A stretch of 64,000 bases of DNA from the NCBI GenBank assembly GCA_002914845.1, contig JXTC01000053.1, positions 687,653 through 751,652 on the forward strand, written 5' to 3'. Made by a program: the position numbers and the translations under genes. The stretch is from Trema orientale. Lineage: Eukaryota; Streptophyta; Magnoliopsida; Rosales; Cannabaceae. The notes below the pieces were generated by a model, which did no database searches, was not told the origin of the DNA, and saw only the letters and a program-made list of their open reading frames with translations. How positions within the stretch are numbered: position 1 is the first letter of the stretch; each line of letters starts with the position of its first letter. Shown here piece by piece: positions 11,871 through 24,198 of this stretch.

Positions 11871-13199
11871 TTAGGTGTAGAACTTTCTGACAAACTTCCC
11901 GTTAACACACGGGTACACGCATCGACCCTCTGAATCAGAAAGTTCGTATGCCCCTTTTGTAAAGACTTTGGTGACAACATATGGTCCTTCTCATTTAGAT
12001 TCAAATTTTCCTTGCATCTTTCTAGTTATGACGATTGGTCGTTTTACTGTTAAAACCAAATCACCAACTGAAAAGGAACGAAATTTAACCTTTTTATTGA
12101 AGGCCCCAGCCACCTGAGCTTGGTAAATTTCTAGCCTTTGTTGGACCGTGAGCCTTTTCTCATCTAATGCTTCGAGCTCGGCAAGTCGTACTTGTACATT
12201 CTCATCTGGTGCCATTATTTGGTTGGCGATCCTAAGAGAAGGTATTTGCATCTCTAAAGGAAGTACCGCTTCAGATCCGAAAACCAAACTATAGGGTGTA
12301 TATCTTGTTGAAGTCCGTACTGTAGTTCTATAAGCCCAAAGAGCTTCTGGGAGACGTTCATGCCAATCCCTTTTGTTCTTTGTCACCATCTTCTTTAGGA
12401 TTTTGCACAAAACTTTGTTGAATTCTTCTGCTTGGCCGTTTGACGATGGATTATAACTTGCTGAAAATCCATGCTGGAATTTAAACTTTTCCATCAATTT
12501 GACAAGCGTCCTACATTTGAAATAAAGAGCATTGTCAAAAATGATCTTGGATGGGACTCCATAACGATAAATTATATGAGTCCTTATAAAATTTGAGACA
12601 TCATCTGCTCGGACTTCTTTCAATGGTACAGCTTCGGCCCACTTAGAGAAATAATCTGTTCCAGCTAGGATGTATTTATGGGCTTTGGAGGATGTAGGTG
12701 TGAATGGACCTATAACATCCAATCCCCATGTTTCAAAAGGCCATGATAAAACAGAAGGATGAAGTGGTTGTGGAGGTTGATGGATAAAGTCTCCGTGTAA
12801 CTGGCACAACTTGCAATATTTGGCAAAATTGATTGAATCTTGTACCATAGTAGGCCAATAATAACCCAATCGCTTTAATTGTGCCGCAAGTTTGGGGCCA
12901 GCTTGATGAGCGCCACATGTACCAGTATGAGTTTCTTGAAGAGCATGAGACGCTTCTTCTTTCGAAAGACATCTCAACAATATTCCATCAAATGAACGCT
13001 TATATAAGACGTCATTTAAGTAGACGAATCGAAGAGCTCTTCCTTTTACATCTACTCTTCCTTTGGGATCCATTGGCAATATTCCTCTCTGGAGATATTC
13101 AATGATTGGTTGGCGCCAATCATACTCTATTGTATATTCAGCAAAGGAAACCACATTTACGGTGTTCACTTCTTCTATTCTTTCAATTGCTGGAGGCAA
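11871..13199 (-). pseudogene. Tat integrase
   Basis: The N-terminal zinc-binding HHCC motif is visible (HALQETHTGTCGAHQ ... CKLC). The catalytic core follows: LDVIGPFTPTSSKAHKYI (first Asp), a second Asp in IIFDNALYFKC where the family usually has SDNG, and the Glu in SNGQAEEFNK. The C-terminal part includes FSVGDLVL and continues past an in-frame TGA at 11991-11993, where the family normally has Trp, to the real stop at 11871. It shares the frame of the upstream RNase H segment, separated from it by a stop at 13254. It would join cDNA to the host genome in the virus-like particle pathway, but it is broken here. Confidence 0.85.
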
Positions 13200-13253
13200 T
13201 AATCGACGTTCTCCAACAGTAATTTGTATATCTCTTTCATCGGGCAGAGTTAG

Positions 13254-15068
13254 TCATGCTGCTAATTTAGCGAGAGCATCAGCTTTGTCATTTTCTGACC
13301 TCGGAATATGGGTTAATTTGATCTCTTGGAATTGTGACATCAAATGTATGGCCTTTTGATGGTAAGGAACCAAAGTTTCATTCTTGACTGCGTACTCTCC
13401 ATCAATTTGTTTAACAATTAACTGAGAGTCACCAAATACTTTCAAAGAATGTATTTGCATTTCGAGAGCAACTTCAAGACCAACAATCAATGCTTCATAT
13501 TCTGCCACATTATTAGTACATGTGGAGAGAATAGAAAATGAGTAAGGAATTAACCCTCCCGAAGGAGTGATGAAAACAATTCCTGCCCCAGCACCATGTT
13601 TTCTAGCTGCACCGTCGAAATAGAGTTGCCAAGGTACAATCTCAGTCGTGAATACCTCTTCGTCCGGAAGGTCTTCGAGCAACTCTATGTTGTCTGGGAC
13701 TGGGTGTGCTGCTAGGAAATCGGCTAATGCTTGTCCTTTTACTACTTTTTGCGGAACAAAATTGATCTCAAATTCAGAGAGAATCATCGACCACTTTGCC
13801 AAGCGCCCAGATAACACTGGCTTTGATAGTATGTATCTCAATGGATCAGCTCTTGATATCAAAGTCACTGTTTGGGCAAGTAAATAATGACGCAATTTTG
13901 TAACAGCAAAAATCAAGGCCAAACATACTTTTTCAATTGGAAGATAATTATGCTCTGCACCTACCAAAGTCCGGCTTAGGTAGTATAAAGCATTTTCTTT
14001 TCCATTTTCATTGTTTTGAGCTAACAATGCCCCTAATGATCGTTCGAGTGCCGCAACATACAATATTACGGGTTTCCCCATGATAGGGGCCATTAAGACC
14101 GGTGGGTGTAATAAATATTTCTTGATGCTCTCAAAAGCATTATGACAGGCCTCGTCCCAAATAAATGGCACATTCTTTTGCATTAATCTTGTGAATGGTT
14201 GACATCTACCTGATAAGTTTGAGATGAACCTTCGGATATAAGCAAGTCTCCCCTGTAATCCACGCAATTGTCGTATATTACGCGGGGGAGGCATTTCTAA
14301 AATTGCCTTTATTTTCACTGGGTCGATTTCGATTCCTCGATGCCTTATGATAAAGCCAAGAAATTTTCCAGATGTTACCCCAAATGCACATTTTAAGGGA
14401 TTCATCTTGAGCTGATGCTTCCTGAGTCTGTCAAAAACTCGTCTGAGATCATCCAGGTGATGTTCCCTTTCTTTGGTCTTAATCACTAAGTCGTCCACAT
14501 AACATTCAACAGTATTATGAAGCATATCATTGAAGACTATGGTCATGGCTCATTGGTATGTTGCTCTTGCATTCTTTAACCCAAATGGCATCACTGTATA
14601 ACAATAAATGCCTCTTGGTGTTCGAAAAGCAGTGAACTCTTCATCTTCTGGTGCCATTTTGATTTGATTATATCCCGAAAATCCATCCATGAAAGACAGA
14701 GCATTGAATCCAGTAGTGGCATCTACCAATAATTCAGGTTTCGGTAGAGGGAATTCATTCTTTGGGCATGCATTTTTAAGGTCTCAGTAATCTACGCAAA
14801 TGCGTATTTGTCCGTTTTTCTTTTTCACTGGGACGATGTTTGCTACCCAAGTTGGATATTTAACTTCTCGAATAAAACTGGCTTCAATCAACTTATCCAC
14901 CTCTACCTCAATCTTTGGAATTAACTCCGATCGAATTCGTCCTTGAGCCTGCTTCATGTATGGAGCATTTTCTGACACTGCTAATTTATGTACGGCTATT
15001 TTCGGGTCCAACCCCGGCATATCTTGGTATCTCCATGCAAATACATCTTTATACTCATGAAGAAATTA
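13254..15068 (-). pseudogene. Tat reverse transcriptase and two RNase H domains
   Basis: The frame begins with the conserved MPGLDPKIAVHKL segment (15020) and reaches the RT palm. Active-site YVDD is coded at about 14490-14501. Stops interrupt it at 14784-14786 and 14547-14549, both TGA where the family has Arg. The native Ty3-type RNase H follows (HNYLPIEKVCLALIFAV, about 13960). Then comes the additional archaeal-type RNase H typical of Tat: QLYFDGAARKHGAGAGIV, NNVAEYEAL and GDSQLIVKQ (about 13640-13260). The frame ends KADALAKLAA at 13254. Confidence 0.9.
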
Positions 15069-15833
15069 TTCATACAGTTGTAATTCCTTCTCGATTAACA
15101 AGGAACTAACAAAGATAGGTTTTGGCTCATCTTCTGTACCAAGATTGAGTTCCTTCAAATCGTCAACTGTAGCTTGTCCCCCATCCTCTAATTCTGGGGG
15201 TGCTGGTTGGACAATGTCTATGAATTCAGTGGAGGAATCCAAGGTCATACAATCTTTTTCTTCTAAAAAGTCATCTTCAAAAGAAAGGTAGTTGACCTGT
15301 ACCGTATTTTCAGGGTCTTCAAGCACTTCTTTCCCTTTGTTTGGGTGTATGGTGATTTTTAGCTGTTTCTTCTACTTAATCTTCCACTTTTGGCTCTTCT
15401 TGAACTTCTTTAGTTGGGGAATTACAGGAAAAGTTAGCCTTTGGAATACTGACACTCGCGGCGTTGATGTACTTGCTTCATTTTCTGAAAACATTCTTTG
15501 TTCCCTTCCTGTTAACACTTCTGGCTCAAAAGATGCTTTTAAGCAAGTATCATTTTGGTGAATTATGACTTGACCTTTTTGTCTCCCAAAGTGAAACCTT
15601 TTCTTTTGAGCATTGAAGGTTTTTCGAACTGTTGAAGTTGACGTTTGTGCTTTTCTTTTGTTAAGAGAAACAACTCGTTTGCCTGTGTTTCCATTCTCCC
15701 CGAAGGTGATGGAAATTTGCATTTTCCCTGCGGCGAAGGTTTGGTTGATTTTCCTGAGCGGGAGGGTGAAATTTGTCATCAAAGCTGCTACTACATTTTC
15801 AACAGGTGCCAAAGCCTTTTGTCCTGGTCCCCT
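15069..15833 (-). pseudogene. Tat linker region between protease and RT
   Basis: Same minus-strand frame as protease and RT, with stops at about 15834, 15372 and 15066. The sequence is acidic near 15326-15066 (SFEDDFLEEKD, DDLKELNLGTEDEPKPIF), as is common just upstream of Tat RT. No catalytic motif. Confidence 0.6.
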
Positions 15834-16550
15834 CTAGCTCTTAGGAATGTATTTAAAAGCCACTTTTTGATCGAAAACTTTTGAGTCTTCTTCCTTAGAC
15901 TGCGTGGAGTTTGTATTGGATAGCTTCTTAATTTGAAAGACTTTTTTCGACATTGAACTTTCAAGTTGTTTTGGTTTAACGTCAATTTCTCCTTTTCTTG
16001 GTTTGACAACTTCTTTAGCATCCTTCAAAATAGTGACATTCGTTGGCTTATAAAACTTTGCATCAGCATAATTAACTTGTTCTCCTTTAAAAGGGTCTAA
16101 GTCTGCTTTCACACTTTTGACTTCTCCATTCTTGGTAAATTTAAAACATTGGTGAAGCGTTGAGGGGATAACACCATATTCGTGGAGCCAAGGTTGCCCT
16201 AATAGTACATTATAAGAGGTGTCGAAATCGATTACATGAAATAACACTTCGGAATTTAATTCACCAATCTCCATTTTCAACGTTATGCTCCCTCTGGCTT
16301 TTTCTCCAACTTGGTTAAATCCTTGAATTGTCAGTGATGACGGAGATAATTGTCGAGGGTGTAAACCTACATCGCGGAGAGTTTTCAGTGGAAGTACATT
16401 TACAGCTGACCCACAATCTAGCATTATACGACTTACTCGGGTGTCTGCGACTAGGCCAGTCACATAGAGAGGTCGGTTATGCCATGCAGCTCCTAATTGG
16501 CGGTCCTCATCATCGAAGGTGATGCATGCCAAACAAGAAGCACTGTACGA
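15834..16550 (-). pseudogene. Tat aspartic protease
   Basis: The retropepsin core is visible: RIMLDCGSAVNVLPLKTL, then FDTSYNVLLGQPWLHEYGVI. The catalytic Asp is kept, but the usual D-(T/S)-G reads D-C-G. The flap and ILG-like second half are preserved. Two stops lie just upstream (about 16554 and 16560), between gag and protease, so read-through in one frame is lost here. Confidence 0.8.
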
Positions 16551-16559
16551 CTTTTATTT

Positions 16560-19195
16560 CTAACCGATGGATTCTATCTTTTCTTTGAAGAACTCTGGGC
16601 TTGTCAATGCAACAACAAGGGCATTTCTGAGTTCGGGAGACATTTGCAGGGCATCATATACACTCAAAAGAGCTGGGATGCACTTTAAGTGAGCTAATAT
16701 ATCATAGTTCACTTGAGTAAGACCACACTCATTAGACTTTCTAAACTTGTGATGAACAGGAATTTCTATTGGACCATTATCTGCCTCTTCATGAGTTGAA
16801 ATGGAAGATTTTTCAGAGTTAGTAGTCCTCTTTGCTTTTTCAAGCTCTTTAGCTTCCTTTGCTTTTTGGGCAACAATATTTCGTCGCATATCTTGCAAAG
16901 TAATCTGATCAACTTCTTTTGGTTCCATCAACTCTTTGCTTTCATAGGAGGTAGGCTCTTTGGTTTCCTCTTCGGTTGTGGTCATGTAACAATGTACAAT
17001 CTCATCATTTTCTGTTATCTCTCCTTTTCGTAACTCTTCAGGTAAAAACTCTTTAAGAGTCATGGGAGTTCTTTCAGGCTGTTCATACTCATCATCATCC
17101 AAAATTTGGGTCTTCTTCTTAGCCTTCTTCTTCTTCTTCTTATTTTTCTTTGCTTCCTGTCTACCCCAAAACTTAATACCATGATATATTGGGGTTCTCT
17201 TTTTTGTAAGAGGAAAATTTGGAGTATTTTTATCCCCTTTTCGAGTACAAATATGCCAAGTATTTCCCGGATCATCCTCACCATCTGATGGTTCATTCCA
17301 AATTTCTATATTTGGCCCTGCCAAGAGTTCATACAAAGTAGGAATATTTGAATTTCCTAACTTTAATGACTCTAGATAGGGTTGGGTAATATTGACTTCT
17401 TTATGAACCTCAAATGCTACTGGAATAACGCCTTTTGACGAATGAGTCTTAGGAGAATGGCTACTCTCGATTAAAGAGATATTGTTTGAGGCTGCTTTTG
17501 AAAGTGAAGAATCTACTTCGATCTCATTTCTCTTGATCATGCCTTCGATGATATTTTTCAGGACATAGCAGTCCTTCAACGAATGACTAATGATTCGATG
17601 ATATCTATAATAGTTTGCCTCATTCGTTCTATCCACCTCGTTGGGTCTTTTAGGTTCGGGAAGCTTTATGGCTTTGGCATTTAGTAATTCATCAAAGATT
17701 TGATCGACATCATCATCATCGAATGAATATTTGACTTCTTTTCTCTCTTTAAGGGTAAGCCTTTTTGATGGTTCCTTCATTTTTCCCTTGTCCCGGTTAT
17801 TGTCAATATTGGTGAAAGTGGCCATTGACTCGCCTTTCTTCGGGATCTTTTTATTTTTGATCTTTTTATTATCCACTTGAGATTTTTTACCAGCGTATTT
17901 TTGTCGAGCAATTTGTATTTCTACATTGCTTGCCTTTGAGACGAGGTCATTGAATGTCTTAGGCTCTATTGTGCCTATAAAATAGCGATCTCGGGATTGA
18001 GGTTTCTTCCACACATTGAGACTGCGGCTTGTTCAGTCAATTTTTCTGAGCACCGAAGATTCAGATTCCTCCACCTAGTAATGAATGCATTTGTACTTTC
18101 AATTGAGCCTTGCTTGCTCTCCACTAAGTCATGAATAGTAACTTCTTTCCTTGAACTGACAAATTAAGCTAAGAAGGCTTTTTGCATATCATCCCAAGTG
18201 GTTATTGATTCTGGCGCAAGCTGAGTATACCATGTGAATGCTGCTCCCTTAAGAGATTGGACAAATTGCCTAATAAGCAATGCATCTGACCGAGCTGATT
18301 CACCGCATGCAGATGTAAAGTATGCCAAATGCTCATGTGGGAAACCATCAATTCCATCAAACTTTTCAAAGTTTTGCCTTGTGTAATTAGGCGGAAATGG
18401 GACTTGATCATAGTATGCTGGATAAGGCTTATGATATCCCGAGATAAGCATACTCATAGATGCTTGGTATTCTCGAATACCCTCCATGATTAAGGCCTTT
18501 AAATCTGATCGTGATGAAGGTGTTGAGGGTGATGCATGTGACACAGTTGGTGTATGTTCCATCTCTGTCACTTTTGCCTTTGATGTATTTATACTAGCTT
18601 GTTTAGCTAGCTCTACAAAAAGACGTGCAACTTCCTCTTCTTTTTCTGCCAACATCTTCCGAATTTCTTAGAGTTGTTCCTCAACACTCATCGTGCCGGT
18701 AACTAATACTGGCATATTTCTTGTTTCAATGTCATCTATTGTCAATGCCGCAAATTGATTAACCAATTCCTCATGAGAAGTTTCATCTCGATCAACCAAG
18801 TTAGGCAGACTGAAATGGCCTTTCTCTTGGATTTCCTCTTGAGTTATGAAGCTTTCAAGAGGCTTATTAGTTTGGATTCCATCCATCAGTCGAGCCTTTG
18901 AACGAGTTATAGGCCCTGTATAGGGTGTAAGCTCGTTATTTGACACTGTTGATGATACTGTTTTGGGAGGAACTTCCTTAGTAGGGCGATAACCTGCCAA
19001 GAAGATCCAGTCGCCATACTTTTTTTGAGTATCCCAAAAGGAGTATAGAGTTACTCTAGGGATTCTAAGCCTTGGGATTCTAGGCTTCTTTGTAGGTTTG
19101 TTTAAGATTATTTCAGGAAGTTTTTCCTGTTCATCAGATATTGTGATCATTTTCTCAAAACAAATAGTCCGAACTTGTCTTTTTCCTCTCTCCAC
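16560..19195 (-). pseudogene. Tat gag
   Basis: Starts MERGKRQVRTICFEK at 19195. A stop at 18668-18670 interrupts the leader; the frame resumes through MLAEKEEEVARL (18655) and reaches the retrotransposon gag core (FEKFDGIDGFPHEHLAYF, SLKGAAFTWYTQLAPESI), with a further stop at about 18164. A frame change lies near 18010-17960. The second half (from about 18014) has IEPKTFNDLVSKASNVEI and a degenerate zinc-knuckle-like YYRYHRIISHSLKDC (about 17600) as in other Tat gags. The rest is Lys/Glu-rich. Gag would form the virus-like particle. Confidence 0.8.
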
Positions 19196-19219
19196 AAATT
19201 GAGTTGCCTAAAAATACTT

Positions 19220-19532
19220 ATCAGAATATTCTTTTGTTACTTACAGATTTGGTTTAATATTTGTTAATTACTTGATCAGTCAATTGGCTTTATCTTCTAG
19301 GGAAATGGTTGAAAATATGACCATTAAGAAAAGAAAAATGCTAAACTTCATGATAAGTTTTGTTAACAAAATAACTTAAACAATGTGACAATTTAGGTAG
19401 TAAATAATGAATAGATCACACATTAACTATTAACAAATAATAAAATACCACATCATTCAAATTATTTTTTTATGATAATTTATCAAAAATATGTAGCATT
19501 ACTCGAAAAGGAAAATAATTTTTATAACATAC
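19220..19532. other. AT-rich sequence beyond the Tat gag start
   Basis: The expected Tat PBS and 5' LTR were not recognised. No match to the 7.7-8.57 kb LTR candidate was seen, so the element seems truncated on this side. Confidence 0.4.
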
Positions 19533-20247
19533 CACTATAAAAATGTTTGTTTTAGTACTACTGTACTAGTCATTTTCATTGTATATGGTGACCTATTAAT
19601 AGTATTTATTATTTGGGTCACTCTATTTATTATCACCTCTCTTTTTTTTTTTTCTCTCTATTTTTTTCCCGAATAGTTCTCTCTATAAAATTTAAAAATT
19701 AAGTACTTTCTTGACATACCCTTTTTAAATGTTACTTATTCAAAATTTGATAATTAATAAAAATCAAATAAAATTTTTTATTCCCCTACTAATTTTGAAT
19801 ATCTCCTACCACTTTTTGTGTCCTGAACTTTCTCGATGAAATTCATCCCACATGTCAAAGTATTTTAATATTTTTTTTTATCGAAAAGAATATATTGAAC
19901 TATTTTGGGATTCAAAGTATTAATCACTTTTCTTTTTTTTTTTCCTTTTTTTTTCCTCCTAAAAAAGCCAGTTAGAGTCAATTGAGTTAATTTTTAGAGA
20001 GTGATTCAATTTGTCAAAATCACTGAAATTTCGAATTGCCATATTCACAGTATACTCAACAATGACCTGAAAACTTTATATAACTAAAAAGATTTTGACT
20101 TTTTTTAAAAAAAAATCTTTTTCTATGTGATGATTGGTTTTATCTTGAGTGATGCTTGGTTTTGTTAATTGTGTCTAAGGAGATGTGTAACAAAATAAGA
20201 TTCTAATTGTGAAAGAATCTGCTTTATAGGACAAATATCTAAATATT

Positions 20248-21240
20248 GGACTCTTTTTTCCAGTCTCATGTTTGGAACTTGTAGAGGATTGGACTAAAAA
20301 GTCCAGTCCGAAATTTAGTCCCAGCCAAAAGACAAAGCGATGAGTCCTTTTTTTTTTTTCCCCTTTTCCTTAAAACATTTTTTGATAAATTTTTTAAGAT
20401 ATATTTTATCTTATGTTTTGTCATTAAATAATGTACTTCATTTCTCACAAGAAATTTTTTATATACATCATATTTCTCAGAAACAAATTCAAAATATATT
20501 ATCTTATTTTATAAATAAAACTAAAACTTTATTAAGAAATTTTTTTATATGTATTTATGTTATATATAATCCTATTTTGCACTAACCACATTATAATACT
20601 AGACAATCCACTCCAATCCAATTTAATCTTAATTAATTTTTTAAGATATATTTATCTTATGTTCAATCTCGTTTGCCAAACAAGCTATTAGTCCTTTAAT
20701 AGTCCTTGCGACCATTTATATTACATATACGGCTCGTTTGGTATACATGATTGGATTGGACTAATAATTAGGATTGGATTGGACTGGACTAGATTGAACT
20801 ATTTAGTACTATACTGTGTTTGGTGTAACTCAAGACTAGAGCATAAATACGTAATAAAAATTTTATTAATGTAGTTTCTATAATAATTTTTTTATGAAAT
20901 AGGAAGATAGATATTTTATAAATTGGAGAGAGAAAATTAAACAATAATAAAATAAATAATATTTTTTATTTTATTTTTAATAATTATTATATGTTTATTT
21001 TTTAAAAAAAGAATGGGATATGAATTTTTTTTTATTTAAGAATAGATAAAACATAAAAAACGTTTTATCCAAAAAAAAATTTTGCAAAAAAAAAAAAAAA
21101 TCATAGTTCTTGGGACTAAATAAACCCAAGTTCTAAGTGGGATTATTTAATCCTAAGGAAGGAGTACTATTTTGGAGACTGAACTATTTTGTCCAATCCA
21201 CCAAAAGGTCCAAACATGAGACTGGGCTCTTTAATCCAGT
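20248..21240. repeat. Inverted-repeat structure inside the CACTA element
   Basis: The left arm (about 20248-20310, with CCAGTCTCATGTTTGGA and GGATTGGAC) pairs with the right arm (about 21170-21240, with TCCAAACATGAGACTGG). GGATTGGACT words recur near 20600 and 20755. A second possible end, GGCTCGTTTGG, starts at 20731. It could be a nested TIR element; no clean TSD was found. Confidence 0.55.
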
Positions 21241-21273
21241 TCTTTCCCATTGTCCTACCCCCCTAAACGAAGC

Positions 21274-21642
21274 CTAAATGTTACTCCTTTTTTTACGTTT
21301 CTTTTTATTTATTTTTTCAAAAGGGAACCCCCCAGAAAATAATCGTATGCGGCTGAAATACGTGGACTCATCATAAATCCCTCGTTTGATTAGCTCATAC
21401 GAAAAAGGTGATTTAGGAGTTGGCGCGGCTATGTTAGGGTGGACAAAAAAGGGGAAGTCCAAAGGTTGAGAAGCACCTGATTTGACATGCTTGAAAAGAG
21501 GAACTGGGGCTGCTGACATCTCGAGACCACATGGCCTGTCCTCGCACTCCCCTGTCTGCTGTGAAGAATAAGCGCCCATCAAATGCACTCCAGACTCGAT
21601 CCAACGGCCATGATTACCATTGTTTTTGTTTTCCACACTCAC
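21274..21642 (-). CDS. Hypothetical fragment, possibly captured host sequence
   Basis: A 122-codon minus-strand ORF beginning MSVENKNNGNHGRWIES. It is less AT-rich than its surroundings, and its middle part (about codons 30-100) has protein-like composition (LEMSAAPVPLFKHVKSGA, PLDFPFFVHPNIAAPTP). The C-terminal end turns into Lys-rich low complexity. I do not recognise a family. CACTA elements often carry host gene fragments, and this patch near the right end could be one. It may equally be a chance ORF. Confidence 0.25.
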   Translation of the reverse strand: MSVENKNNGNHGRWIESGVHLMGAYSSQQTGECEDRPCGLEMSAAPVPLFKHVKSGASQPLDFPFFVHPNIAAPTPKSPFSYELIKRGIYDESTYFSRIRLFSGGFPFEKINKKKRKKRSNI

Positions 21643-22133
21643 CCATTTTTGGGCTCATTAAACCGAATTTTTTTTTCTTTTTTCTAAATTTAAATCAAAT
21701 AAATTAATTTGAATAAAACATAAATCAGATAATAAAATTAAAATTCAATTCAATAAAATTAAATTAAATTCAATTCAAATATTAAAAATCAAATTTAAAA
21801 CAAAATAACTTACATTATTTAAAAATTAGACTAAATTTTTTTAAAGAAACGCATTTTAAGTAAAAGAGCACAAATAACTCTATTTTTATAGAGTTATCTT
21901 TTATTTTTGTTATTGATTAAATATTGAAGGAGAGATGGGAAGAAGGAAAAAAAAAAAAGAAGAAGAAAAAGAGTGGCAATAAGGGGACACTTATTATTGT
22001 TATAACATGTCATACTAAAAATTACTAGTCTTAAAAAGTTATCATAAAAGGTGCCTTAAAAATGTCATTTGGGTCCAAATTGGTTTTAGTCTCGTCTAAA
22101 TACAATGCTTTCTAAGTTTCATTTTTTGTAGTG

Positions 22134-22357
22134 TACTGATCTGCTAAAATTACATAACTTAAAGATCAGATTACTATATTCGTCTTTGATGTTTTTTTCT
22201 TTTTCCGCTTTGAAAGAAGGAATTTTTGTTGTACTTCATTCAAGACATCAAATTATTTGCTTTTATATATTTTGGCTAAGAAATATATGTACATATAAAT
22301 ATATATATATACATATATAGAATTTTCAATGAGTATTCTAGTTTTTCTCCATAAATA
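22134..22357. other. Intergenic sequence
   Basis: AT-rich, with no gene seen. Confidence 0.35.
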
Positions 22358-22369
22358 AATAAGTTTGAC

Positions 22370-22971
22370 AAAAACCCTAGCCGCTCTTGACAATATTTTC
22401 TTCTCCTTCTCGTACCTTGATTTCTGCCCAGTCAGAGAGGGAGAACTTATCTTCCTCTCCGATAGGGTTTTTCTTTTCCTTTTTGTTTTTGTTTTTCTGT
22501 TTATATAATTCTTCTATATGTTTGAAGGTATTTATCCTCTTATATTTAGATCTATGGAGGTTTTCCATCACTTGATTTTAGATCTGTGTAGTTTTTAATT
22601 GTTTCTATGTATTTTTTTTCCTTCTACATTTGATGGTTCAGATATGATCCAAATCTGGAAGAATTTTTTCAGTTGAAGATCGATATTTACAGAAGATTCG
22701 TTTTTACATCAATCAAACAAGCTAACCCAGGTGGTAGTAGAAGGCATTTTAAAAGAGCAAAAGGGGTATCTCCGGTAGAACTCTAGTTGTACTTCTTATG
22801 GAGTTGTGTACATGTTATTTATTTATATTTCTTGTACTATTTTTTCCTTCATGTTCGTCAGTAAGAATCAATAATTTGGTTGATTATTTAATGCTATTGT
22901 ATCTTCCTAATTTGATCTTTGTATTAGATCATTATTGATTAGAATAAAATTTCTTTTATAAAAAAAAAAGG
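22370..22971 (+). mobile_element. A-tailed non-autonomous retroposon, about 600 bp
   Basis: An exact 12-bp duplication, AATAAGTTTGAC, flanks it (22358-22369 and 22972-22983). It starts AAAAACCCTAGCCGCTC, the usual leader of plant transcripts and L1-type LINEs, is pyrimidine-rich at first, and ends in an A-run (about 22960-22970). No RT or other coding domain is present. A LINE deletion derivative (leader plus 3' end) or a processed copy of a non-coding transcript both fit. Confidence 0.65.
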
Positions 22972-22983
22972 AATAAGTTTGAC

Positions 22984-23640
22984 TAATTTTAATAATAACT
23001 TGCAAGTCAATTTCACCTATTTACATATATTCATTTAAACAATATTTAATAAATATATAATTTAACATCTATTTATTTAAACAATATTTAATGAATATAT
23101 AATTTATGCAGTGATAGGAAGTTCAATATTGGAAGTCATGTTTGATGAGTTGTTAACATCAGGAGCAAAAGTAGCCAAAGAAAGTGTACATATGGTCACA
23201 AACAATTGTGTCACATTCTAAAAACCTAGCCACATAATCTTATGTAATCGATATATAGAGATTTTTTTTTCCTTTTTTGAGTCTTATAGTTAGAGATAGT
23301 TTTTTATATCATCTTCCAAACAACTTTAGTTCCAGTAACACCTTGATCAATTACTTGGACTCTCGCTAAGTCCTTAAAAAAACTATTGAAAACAAATATA
23401 AACAAAAATTGGATTCGGTTTCTCAATTTTTTTTCATTACTATTCTTTTTGTACAGTAATTTCACTATTTGTTTCCTCTTGTCTTTTCTACGGACTTTAA
23501 CTCTCTTTCTAAACGTAACAAATGTATGTATAAACCTATTTATTCATGGTTTGAACAAACTTTAGGATTCGATGAGAATACAAACTGTGAGCCTAAAAAT
23601 ATTATCTATTATGGAATCCATCAATTTTGAGGTTGGCTAA
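22984..23640. other. Intergenic sequence
   Basis: AT-rich, with no supported gene. Contains a small direct repeat (AACAATATTTAAT near 23038 and 23079). Confidence 0.35.
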
Positions 23641-24179
23641 TGTTAGAAAATGGGTTAAAAATAAATTAAGCTTGGCTTGGGCTTGGAAGGCCAAGTGAAT
23701 TGTGAAGTTTAAATGTGTTATAATAGCCATTTTCATGAACTAGTTTTAAGCTAGAAATTGAGTAGGACTCACATCTTGTTAACGAAAGGTTATGGTGAAT
23801 TCATGTTCTCTTCTGCGAGGACATCGATTTCGTATATTCACATATTCAAAATGATGCACGAATAAACAAGAAATTATTGCTCAAAAGTGTACTATTGAAA
23901 TTAAAAAATGAAAAATAAGTCTCACACTGATGGGAGATGCCTAGACTAAATGGCATATATAGACTCATATTTTGTGATAGTGGTAAGAATGACTTCCATA
24001 GATGCTCTCTCAAGCACGTGTAAGAGGAATACAAATTATCGAGCTTAGGCTTGAATTTGCATAGGCTCGTGTATACCTGCACAAACTTAGATATAGTAAG
24101 CCTAACTTTTTATTGTGGTCCAGTTTATATTTTTTTTAATTTCTTAACTTTTTTTTGCTTCATAAAATGGTAAGTTTCA
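23641..24179 (+). repeat. Copia A 5' LTR
   Basis: Starts TGTTAGAAAATGGG and ends near GTTTCA. It matches 33846-34418 throughout, for example GGTGAATTCATGTTCTC, ACATCGATTTCGTATATTCA and TGCTTCATAAAATGG. A short duplication (GCTTCATAAAATGGTAAGTT at about 24156 and 24202) straddles its end. Confidence 0.8.
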
Positions 24180-24198
24180 TTTCTAACTTCTCCTTTGT

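Larger units (their letters stand above)
7701..19219 (-). mobile_element. Degenerate Tat-lineage Ty3/gypsy retrotransposon
   Basis: On the minus strand the order is gag, protease, RT, RNase H, a second RNase H, integrase, which is the Ty3/gypsy order. The second RNase H after the native one is diagnostic of the Tat lineage, as are the gag and protease styles. Between the integrase end (11871) and the presumed 3' LTR there is an antisense PMD reading frame (8750-11551); antisense extra ORFs at this place are known for Tat elements. Candidate 3' LTR sequence lies at about 7701-8570, but no matching 5' LTR was found beyond 19219, so the outer limits are approximate and the element may be truncated. 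Many stops and one frameshift make it non-autonomous. Confidence 0.7.
19533..22133. mobile_element. Non-autonomous CACTA (En/Spm-type) element, 2.6 kb
   Basis: The left end is CACTATAAAAATG (19533) and the right end reads CACTACAAAAAATG on the minus strand (22133). The 3-bp duplication TAC flanks both ends (19530-19532 and 22134-22136). CACTA termini and a 3-bp TSD are diagnostic of this superfamily. No TNP2-type transposase is present. The interior holds an inverted-repeat structure (20248-21240), a direct repeat (AAGATATATTTTATCTTATG near 20395 and 20642) and a short coding-like patch at 21274-21642. Confidence 0.8.
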